30,507 nt of DNA from an uncultured Bacteroidaceae bacterium (GTDB lineage Bacteria; Bacteroidota; Bacteroidia; Bacteroidales; Bacteroidaceae). Location: contig CAJGDX010000016.1 of the NCBI GenBank assembly GCA_904502185.1, forward strand, positions 1 through 30,507, in the 5' to 3' direction. Both the position numbers and the translations under genes were made by a program. Positions 9,501 to 14,167 of the stretch are shown here, one piece after another; positions within the stretch are counted from its first letter, which is position 1, and every line of letters begins with the position of its first letter. Below the pieces are notes generated by a model. That model did not search any database and was not told where the DNA came from. It saw only the letters and a program-made list of their open reading frames with translations.

Positions 9501-9694
9501 ATGAGGGTTTTGCTAAATTCAGCATTAAATACGACGAACGCGGAAACATTGTTGAGATATCATATATCGGTACAGATGGTAAGCCATGTTTAAGTAATGA
9601 TGGCTTTGCAAAATTAACAATGGAATACAGCGAAAAAGGTGAATGTGTTGAGGCTATTTATTACGACGAAAAAGGAAATATAATAGAAATATAA
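6599..9694 (+). CDS. TIR-domain membrane protein with C-terminal 32-residue repeats
   Basis: The 1031-residue protein has four parts. Residues about 8-165 form a TIR domain: YAFISYN at the start, a central strand LIVICSPHSAQS, then W92VNDE96. The last resembles the Trp-x3-Glu of NAD-cleaving TIRs such as SARM1, so E96 is a candidate catalytic residue. An arginine-rich stretch GRHRRRVIRNR (171-181) precedes one hydrophobic helix (about 182-199). By the positive-inside rule the TIR end is cytosolic and the rest periplasmic. Residues 200-400 are a linker with no family I recognise. From about 469 to the end, 17 units of 32 residues follow the pattern YYGxDGKPC, then GYAK, then KYDxxGNxxE. The YDxxGN part recalls Rhs/YD repeats. 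The second half is clearly more AT-rich than the TIR part. The gene starts 11 bases after dusB. Function (sensor, defence, signalling) is unknown. Confidence 0.85.
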   Translation: MTTEQNYKYYAFISYNGNDERWAKWLHKKLEYYKIPSALRKQHIGLPKHVRPIFWYKQDLSGTKLTSSLHKELEASKYLIVICSPHSAQSAWVNDEVQDFIDQGKEDRIIPFIVGGTPYSNSADECFPPALRQMQRQEQLRGININDQGHDRALVDVIATMFGLRFDDLWGRHRRRVIRNRIYMGIACLMALLVGFFYWDYTRPTYEYFADYVDCNGVPKGILPLKKEQIEKRNKLYRFEKRRIPIGEPNAWQWRLAKVAFVNSVGTVQEHTENEHKDRHPIQEFEYSDITGSVLRINFCNKSGKTVLRHDLSELNGKPACVADFKGEFEEKGSGYIGASTTDISMPLLSDKQNKTNIKRYVYKRNEHGYIIEQSFHSNNDDDLLRSAVSDGDGIFGMRYTLDSLGRRIKTEYLGINGMPFSTKKGIAGKIYEYDIFGNICMVIYTNINGSETLNQLMWAKCFATADDNGNIIDETYYGIDGKPCLHKDNYSKVKAIYDNGLVAKESYYGIEGELCINKDGYAVTTCKYDNKGNPTEIAYYGIDGKPCLHKNGYAKAIITNYNKLGYPTKASYFGVDGKPCFTNNGISEVIFKYNKRGDIEEQAYYGTDGEPCINKYGFAKAKCIYNLQGNVIEKSYYDTKDRPCTTESGAALIKSKYDNRGNIEEEAFYDAYGQPFLIKEGYAKVVSENDHRGYLTKQTYYGVGGNRCLNNEGVASVSTVYDSQGNLSEVTYHDVEEKPCLHIDGYAKAKFKYDSLRYISEVSYYGIDGKPCMLKDGLSMVRCKFDTQGNVIEKKYFGVDGKPCLTSDGIARVNNLYNEKGNLIEQSFYNIDERLCLHNEGYAMISSEYDERGNVVKEQYRGIDKKLCLINEGYATVIYEYDERGNNIEEQYYGVDEKLCLNNDGYAKAIWKYDDKGKKIEEAFFGTDGEPCLSNDGYAKAICKYDNRGNLIEVSSFGVDGEPCSSNEGFAKFSIKYDERGNIVEISYIGTDGKPCLSNDGFAKLTMEYSEKGECVEAIYYDEKGNIIEI
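8003..9691 (+). repeat. Coding tandem repeat, 96-bp period, about 17 units
   Basis: Within the TIR protein, the cysteine of the GKPC-type motif falls at residues 485, 516, 548 and 581, and then every 32 residues exactly (613, 645, 677, 709 and so on to 997). Only position 677 is not cysteine (Phe, codon TTT at 8627-8629). The first three spacings are 31, 32 and 33. Other near-fixed positions are Tyr-Gly before the DG, Gly-Tyr-Ala after it, and Tyr-Asp with Gly-Asn. The units are similar but not identical in DNA, so this is an old, selected protein repeat rather than a recent expansion. Confidence 0.9.
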
Positions 9695-9730
9695 TCCTTC
9701 TTGTTTCTGCTTAATACGAAAAAGAATATG

Positions 9731-9759
9731 TTTGTAATATTCGCATTAATTTAGCTTTG
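9731..9759 (+). promoter_or_regulatory. Possible Bacteroidetes promoter
   Basis: TTTG (9731-9734) and TAGCTTTG (9752-9759) are separated by 17 bases, close to the Bacteroidetes pattern of a TTTG -33 box and a TAnnTTTG -7 box. The ATG of a 30-codon frame lies 11 bases downstream. Its original target gene may be lost. Confidence 0.4.
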
Positions 9760-9896
9760 TGCCGCTGCAATGCCGCAAGCATCCGAGGGTGAAGCACAAA
9801 TACCAGTATATCCGAAACCGCAAAAGGAGAAGTCGTTCTGTATGATACTTGTACCCGATTGATTCACTGCGTTGTATAAAATTTGCAGCCAACTAG

Positions 9897-10073
9897 CCAC
9901 TGTTTGAACTACAGACAGCGTGGATAGCGCAAAACATAGAACGGCTGAACATTAAAGTCAGCACTATTTGGCATGTGAAGAAACGCAGACTTTCGCAAAA
10001 AAAATATGATATTCTGAAAGAACATTTCTCGCGTGTCGATGAAAATGGTTATACGCCTGAAGAATTAAAATAA
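9897..10073 (+). pseudogene. Remnant of a small helix-turn-helix-like protein
   Basis: After a TAG at 9894-9896 the frame is open for 58 codons to a TAA at 10071-10073, but it has no ATG. The translation contains LQTAWIAQNIERLNI and STIWHVKKRRLS, a pattern that resembles two helices of a phage- or repressor-type helix-turn-helix, followed by a charged tail ending TPEELK. It could be the 3' end of a DNA-binding protein gene whose 5' end has been lost. The assignment rests on appearance only. Confidence 0.4.
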
Positions 10074-10107
10074 ACTCAGATTGAAAAAGAATTTATAACC
10101 TTAAAAT

Positions 10108-10626
10108 ATGGAATTTAATAAAGTCATTAAGCGGGTATTAATAGCTTTTTCTGCACTATTATATGCTTTGGGTACATTTATTACTTTTGAGATGTTATAC
10201 GCATTAGGAGTGATTAATATAAAAACAGAAACTGACTATCTTATTCTTTGGGAATGGTGGTGGAATAGAGATGAGAATGGGGAGAGTGTAATAGATTTTG
10301 CCGAAATTATGCCTTTCGAGTGGGATTACTTTGTAAAATATTCAAAACCTGATAATTTAGAAGATATAAAGAAAGAATATAACATAGAAACTGATGATAT
10401 GTATGATATTTCGGGGCATGAATTGAGGGTTATGTTCATTCGAAACAATAAGGTTGTTTTCTACGAAGATTGGTCTTGGGAAGGCCATCCATACGTGTAC
10501 CCTAAAGGCGCGGCTCTTTTTGCCGATAAGTATTTGGTGGTAAAGAAAGAGGATGCGAAATTCAAGGCAAAGAAAGAAACTTATGATGATGAGGATTATA
10601 CTTTGTGGCTGCGGAAGATTGAGTAG
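10108..10626 (+). CDS. Hypothetical membrane-anchored protein
   Basis: This 172-residue protein is not recognised. Residues about 8-37 are hydrophobic (VLIAFSALLYALGTFITFEML and onward) and could be an uncleaved anchor. The rest is acidic and rich in Trp and Tyr, including a WEWWWNRDENGE stretch near residues 48-59 and WSWEGHPYVYPKG later, so a periplasmic soluble part is plausible. The DNA is AT-rich compared with the operons around it, as in the neighbouring repeat half of the TIR gene. It is separated from the next gene by about 50 bases with no clear promoter or terminator. The coding call rests on length, a plausible protein composition and lack of overlap. Confidence 0.7.
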   Translation: MEFNKVIKRVLIAFSALLYALGTFITFEMLYALGVINIKTETDYLILWEWWWNRDENGESVIDFAEIMPFEWDYFVKYSKPDNLEDIKKEYNIETDDMYDISGHELRVMFIRNNKVVFYEDWSWEGHPYVYPKGAALFADKYLVVKKEDAKFKAKKETYDDEDYTLWLRKIE

Positions 10627-10677
10627 TTGTTTAGTGAAGATAGGTGTTAGATATTGAATAAATAATGTTAATGTATT

Positions 10678-11658
10678 ATGAATAAACTGTTGTTTCTATT
10701 GTTTGCTCTCTTTTTTTGCAGTGTGTCTGTTGCCAACGATGACAAGCAACAAGATGCCGTAGCTGCACAGCCGGGTCAACTGATGTTGGCCGACCCTTTC
10801 ATACTGGAACACGATGGTTGGTACTACATCTATGGTACCGAATCGGCCAATGGTATTGTTGTTTATCGCTCGCGTGACCTGAAGACTTGGAGCAGCCTTT
10901 GCGGAAACGCAAAAGAGAATCTTGCGATGCACAAGGATGATGTTTGGGGAAGTCGTTACTTTTGGGCGCCCGAGGTCTACAAGCGTGGCGATAAATTCAT
11001 AATGACATATAGTGCCCATGCACATATATGTTGTGCCGAATCTGATTCGCCCTGCGGTCCCTTTACACAAAAAGAGCAGCGTCCCTATCTGCCCGAAGAG
11101 GGTGGTATCGATGCCTCCATCTTTGTGGACGATGATGGCAAGGCATATATGTTCTGGGTGCGTTTCGGCGAAGGAAATTTAATATGGGTGGCCGAAATGT
11201 CGGACGACCTTATGACCGTAAAGAAAGAGACAGCCCGCAAACTGATTGAGTGCGAGGAGGGAACATGGGAAAAACAGATGGGGAATGTGGCCGAAGGTCC
11301 TTTTGTCTTAAAACACAAAGGTAAATATTACCTTACATATAGTTGCAACGACTATCGTTGTCAGGACTACGCTGTGGGCTTTGCTGTCGCCGATAATCCT
11401 ATGGGGCCTTACAAACGCTACGATAAGAATCCTGTTTTGCGTAGACACTGTGGGTATGCCGGTACGGGACACCATGCTATCTTCCGCGTCGGAAAGAGAT
11501 ATTATATGGTCTACCATGCGCATAAGAGCCACACTGTGGTTGAACCACGACAGACACTCATTGCTCCCATAAAAATACGTCGCGACAAAGATGGTGGCAA
11601 AGGTGCATATCGCATAGAGGTGTCCGAGAAAATAATTGTCCCCAAAATAGTAAAATAA
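10678..11658 (+). CDS. Secreted glycoside hydrolase family 43 protein
   Basis: The 326-residue protein starts with a Sec signal peptide (MNKLLFLLFALFFCSVSVAN). It then shows the five-bladed-propeller GH43 pattern with its three catalytic acids: D39 in LADPF (base), D145 in GIDASIF (pKa modulator) and E206 in AEGPF (acid). GH43 enzymes cleave alpha-L-arabinosyl or beta-D-xylosyl linkages, so this one probably acts on arabinan, arabinoxylan or arabinogalactan side chains in the periplasm or outside the cell. The exact substrate cannot be read from the sequence. It is a single-domain protein of normal length. No SusC/SusD pair is visible nearby, although GH36-like and GH2 enzymes lie 2.5-5 kb away. 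A small inverted-repeat element starts 3 bases after the stop. Confidence 0.88.
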   Translation: MNKLLFLLFALFFCSVSVANDDKQQDAVAAQPGQLMLADPFILEHDGWYYIYGTESANGIVVYRSRDLKTWSSLCGNAKENLAMHKDDVWGSRYFWAPEVYKRGDKFIMTYSAHAHICCAESDSPCGPFTQKEQRPYLPEEGGIDASIFVDDDGKAYMFWVRFGEGNLIWVAEMSDDLMTVKKETARKLIECEEGTWEKQMGNVAEGPFVLKHKGKYYLTYSCNDYRCQDYAVGFAVADNPMGPYKRYDKNPVLRRHCGYAGTGHHAIFRVGKRYYMVYHAHKSHTVVEPRQTLIAPIKIRRDKDGGKGAYRIEVSEKIIVPKIVK

Positions 11659-11660
11659 AC

Positions 11661-11798
11661 TATTGGTGTCCGGTAAAATTCAGTAAACTTTCCATAAACA
11701 ACATTTCCCCGGACAGTTGCTAATATCCTTTCAAAGTGGCATTTAAAACAATAAACCGGTGATTACAGACCCTTGTATATGTTTACCGGATACCGATA
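11661..11798. repeat. 138-bp MITE-like element with imperfect inverted ends
   Basis: The left end TATTGGTGTCCGGTAAAA (11661-11678) matches the reverse complement of the right end (11781-11798) at 15 of 18 positions. The inside is non-coding. The same terminal sequence occurs again at 13900-13948. No transposase is present and no clear target duplication was seen at this copy. It may instead work as a folded RNA or terminator after the GH43 gene. Confidence 0.55.
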
Positions 11799-11836
11799 AA
11801 AAGTAAAAGAGAGGTCCGAAAAATTGCATATCTCAA

Positions 11837-11844
11837 TATTTTTG
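11837..11844 (+). promoter_or_regulatory. Possible -7 box for the acyltransferase gene
   Basis: TATTTTTG fits TAnnTTTG and lies 43 bases before the ATG at 11888. A TTG occurs only 10 bases upstream, which is too close, so a proper -33 box is not evident. Confidence 0.3.
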
Positions 11845-11887
11845 CCGAATATTGCATAAATGTTAAACCAAGTTCAAAAACAATGCT

Positions 11888-13036
11888 ATGATAAATCCCG
11901 CAGAATTTGACGATATACGTCCGTACAACCCCGAAGAGTTACCGGTGATATTCGAAGAACTTATTGCCGACCCCGAATTCAAAGAGGTGATGACACGTGC
12001 ATTCCCGCAGATGCCTTATGAACATATATGTGGAGCAATGAGAATGAGCAAGAGCAACCTTGAATTTCAGAAGGCTCTTGTGAAACCTTTCCTCGAAGGG
12101 TTGCTCAAAAAACTGAGCAGTGGCTTTGAACTGAGCTTCGATTGCAAAGAACAACTTAACGATGCTCTCTACATATCCAATCACAGGGATATTATCCTTG
12201 ACTCGGCTTTGCTCGATGTTGCATTGGTGAATCAGATAGACAATACTGTGGAGATTGCAATTGGCGACAATCTGCTTATTCGCCCATGGATAAAGAAACT
12301 GGTGCGTGTGAACCGCAGTTTCATCGTGCAGCGTTCACTAACCATGCGTGAACTGCTTGCATCGTCGAAACGTCTCTCTTCGTACATACATTATGCTATC
12401 GCCGAAAAGAAACAGCCTGTGTGGATAGCCCAGCGTGAAGGTCGTGCCAAGGATAGCAACGACTTTACAGCGGAGAGCGTCTTGAAAATGCTTGCAATGT
12501 ACTCTTCGGCTGACCCCGTGGAGGCACTCAAGCAACTGAATATTGCTCCTACCACATTGTCCTACGAGTATGATCCTTGCGACTATCTCAAAGCCAAGGA
12601 GTTCCAGCAGAAGAGAGATAATCCCGAGTTCAAGAAATCGCCACTCGACGACCTTCTGAACATGCAGACCGGACTATTCGGTTACAAGGGCCGCATACAT
12701 TTCCACGTTGCCAAGTGCATAAATGATGATCTTGATGCTTTGGATGCAACCTTGACAAAGGGTGAGAAATTTGCTGCTGCCAAGGAGATAATAGACAAGG
12801 CAATCCACAGCAATTACCGCTTCTGGGCGATAAACTACTACTACTATGAATTGTTGACCGGTGATGTACGTTTCGCCGATAAGTATACAGCAGAGGAGAA
12901 AGCCAACCTCGATGCTTATCTTGCTTCGAGGATAGAAAAGGTAGATTTGCCCAACAAGGATGTTGAATTCTTGCGCGAAAAAATCCTTCAGATGTATGCT
13001 AACCCTGTTATCAACTATCTTAAGGCTACCGAATAA
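11888..13036 (+). CDS. Glycerol(phosphate) acyltransferase-like protein
   Basis: The 382-residue protein resembles the PlsC/PlsB lysophospholipid acyltransferase superfamily. Residues 97-105 read SNHRDIILD, an Asn-His active-site block with the aspartate six residues after H99 (or D101 two after) rather than the classical HX4D. Residues 141-147 (VNRSFIV) and 181-187 (AQREGRA) correspond to the second and third blocks that bind the glycerol phosphate. No signal peptide or convincing membrane helix is visible, so a peripheral membrane protein at the inner leaflet is likely. It probably transfers a fatty acyl group in phospholipid or a related lipid pathway. It stands alone, with a perfect palindrome just after it. 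A role in ornithine- or amino-lipid synthesis cannot be excluded. Confidence 0.75.
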   Translation: MINPAEFDDIRPYNPEELPVIFEELIADPEFKEVMTRAFPQMPYEHICGAMRMSKSNLEFQKALVKPFLEGLLKKLSSGFELSFDCKEQLNDALYISNHRDIILDSALLDVALVNQIDNTVEIAIGDNLLIRPWIKKLVRVNRSFIVQRSLTMRELLASSKRLSSYIHYAIAEKKQPVWIAQREGRAKDSNDFTAESVLKMLAMYSSADPVEALKQLNIAPTTLSYEYDPCDYLKAKEFQQKRDNPEFKKSPLDDLLNMQTGLFGYKGRIHFHVAKCINDDLDALDATLTKGEKFAAAKEIIDKAIHSNYRFWAINYYYYELLTGDVRFADKYTAEEKANLDAYLASRIEKVDLPNKDVEFLREKILQMYANPVINYLKATE

Positions 13037-13049
13037 ATATTATTGTATA

Positions 13050-13087
13050 ACCAATCATCGCTGTGCCATGGCACAGCGATGATTGGT
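13050..13087. repeat. Perfect 38-bp palindrome
   Basis: The arm from 13050 to 13068 is the exact reverse complement of 13069-13087, centred on CCATGG. It lies 13 bases after the acyltransferase stop. No T-run follows on either strand, so it is not a standard intrinsic terminator, although it could form a stable hairpin in RNA or bind a symmetric protein. Confidence 0.9.
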
Positions 13088-13113
13088 ATATGGGATTATC
13101 TGAATAAATTAAA

Positions 13114-13144
13114 TAAAAAACGCACGGTTTTCCCTACCGTGCGT
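13114..13144 (-). terminator. Terminator of the tRNA-Ala gene
   Basis: On the minus strand ACGCACGGT (13144-13136) pairs with ACCGTGCGT (13128-13120), a 9-bp stem with a 7-base loop, followed by a run of six or more T (plus-strand A at 13115-13120). It starts 13 bases after the tRNA 3' end. Confidence 0.85.
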
Positions 13145-13156
13145 CGCGAAATTCGG

Positions 13157-13230
13157 TGGAGCATACGAGACTCGAACTCGTCACCTTTTGACTGCCAGTC
13201 AAACGCTCTAGCCAGATGAGCTAATGCCCC
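13157..13230 (-). tRNA. tRNA-Ala (anticodon GGC)
   Basis: The minus strand folds as a full cloverleaf of 74 bases. The acceptor is GGGGCAT/ATGCTCC with the G3-U70 pair that marks alanine tRNAs, and the discriminator base is A. The D stem is GCTC/GAGC. The anticodon stem is TTTGA/TCAAA with loop CTGGCAG, giving anticodon GGC, which reads GCC and GCU codons. The T arm is ACGAG-TTCGAGT-CTCGT. The CCA end is not encoded (the DNA gives CCG), so it must be added after transcription. The gene is a single unit with its own terminator. Confidence 0.96.
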
Positions 13231-13307
13231 TTATTCCTGCTAATATCATTTGCGAAGATAGTATATAATTTTCTTTTTTGCTAACTTAGCGAAGTTTTTT
13301 TGCGATT

Positions 13308-13877
13308 ATGGAGAAACAGGAACTTGAAGAGAAGATAATAATGGGTATAGACCCCGGAACAAATATCATGGGCTATGCCTTTATTGGTGTGCGCGGAAAT
13401 CGTGCGCGGTTGATAGCCATGGGGGTTATCGACCTGCGCAAATTTGGCGATTCCTACCTTAAACTTGGCGAAATTTTCTCGCGCGTACAGGGCCTGATAA
13501 AATCTTTTCTTCCCGATGAACTTGCTATCGAGGCACCCTTCTTTGGCAAAAATGTGCAAAGTATGCTTAAACTGGGGCGTGCGCAGGGAGTTGCCATTGC
13601 TGCTGCCATCAGCCGCGATGTTCCCATCCACGAATATGCTCCGTTGAAGATAAAAATGGCTATCACCGGAAACGGTGGTGCTTCGAAAGAGCAGGTGGCT
13701 GATATGCTCAGACGTATGTTGAATATCGCCGATTCGGAAATGCCACGTTTTGCAGATGCTACAGATGCGTTGGGTGCTGCCTATTGCCATTTTATGCAAC
13801 AGGGGCGTCCACAGGTGAAAGCGGGTTATTCAAGCTGGAAAGATTTTATAGCAAAGAATCCCGATAAGATCAAATAG
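13308..13877 (+). CDS. ruvC: Holliday junction endonuclease RuvC
   Basis: The 189-residue protein shows the RuvC active site: D15 in GIDPGT, E75 in AIEAPFFG, and D150 and D153 in ADATDALG. These bind two magnesium ions. RuvC cuts four-way DNA junctions symmetrically with RuvAB during recombinational repair. The ATG at 13308 places the first catalytic aspartate about 15 residues in, slightly further than in many RuvCs, and a second in-frame ATG at 13341 would be an alternative. ruvA and ruvB are not next to it. It starts 77 bases after the tRNA gene on the opposite strand. A short inverted repeat follows its stop codon. Confidence 0.95.
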   Translation: MEKQELEEKIIMGIDPGTNIMGYAFIGVRGNRARLIAMGVIDLRKFGDSYLKLGEIFSRVQGLIKSFLPDELAIEAPFFGKNVQSMLKLGRAQGVAIAAAISRDVPIHEYAPLKIKMAITGNGGASKEQVADMLRRMLNIADSEMPRFADATDALGAAYCHFMQQGRPQVKAGYSSWKDFIAKNPDKIK

Positions 13878-13899
13878 AAGCAAAAGAAGGGATAGAAAT

Positions 13900-13948
13900 T
13901 TATTGGTGTCCGATAAACGGCTTAAATGCGTTTTCCGGACACCAATAA
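13900..13948. repeat. 49-bp inverted repeat, same ends as the 11661 element
   Basis: TTATTGGTGTCCGATAAAC (13900-13918) matches the reverse complement of 13930-13948 at 17 of 19 positions with an 11-base spacer. The outer sequence is the same as at 11661. ATAGAAA lies just outside both ends (13892-13898 and 13948-13954), possibly a target duplication. As RNA it could also act as a stem-loop after ruvC, but no T-run follows. Confidence 0.6.
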
Positions 13949-14035
13949 TAGAAAATCTCGGAGATTAAGTCCTGTGTCATACAAAGAAAAAGAATTATAT
14001 ACCCCCTTTGGCAGAGGTGGTGGCAGAAGGCCGGA

Positions 14036-14054
14036 TGTGTAGGGGCTACACATG
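14036..14054. repeat. Small perfect hairpin in the ruvC-GH36 gap
   Basis: ATGTGTAG and CTACACAT are exact complements around a GGG loop. The bases before it (about 14003-14035) are unusually G-rich with GGCAGAGG- and GGTGGCAGAAGG-like repeats. This may be a repetitive extragenic unit. No gene is seen in the 290 bases from 13878 to 14167. Confidence 0.4.
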
Positions 14055-14126
14055 TTAATGCAGTCATGATAGTTTAAGAATCTCAAAGTGGACAGAGGAA
14101 ATTAGATTGTTCCTGTTGTCATCATT

Positions 14127-14157
14127 AAAAGAAACGGGAGCGCCGTGGCGCTCCCGT
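14127..14157 (-). terminator. Terminator of the GH36-like gene
   Basis: On the minus strand an 11-bp GC-rich stem (ACGGGAGCGCC pairing with GGCGCTCCCGT, plus positions 14134-14157) is followed by TTTCTTTT. It lies 10 bases after the stop of the minus-strand glycosidase. Confidence 0.88.
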
Positions 14158-14167
14158 TTACTGTTTC

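Larger units (their letters stand above)
9695..10107. other. 413-bp intergenic stretch with gene debris
   Basis: No full gene is seen. The stretch holds a possible promoter (9731-9759), a 30-codon open frame from ATG 9770 to TGA 9862 that begins MPQASEGEAQ and resembles nothing I know, and a longer open frame without a start (9897-10073). The bases just after the TIR gene show no terminator hairpin. The whole stretch looks like decayed remains of one or two small genes. Confidence 0.5.

Noticed and set aside
8003..9691. A CRISPR array or other non-coding tandem repeat
   Set aside because: The 96-bp period is coding throughout in one frame, units differ from each other, and there are no short identical repeats with unique spacers.
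13157..13230. tRNA-Ala as an integration site of a mobile island
   Set aside because: No repeat of the tRNA 3' end was seen nearby and there is no integrase gene in the window.
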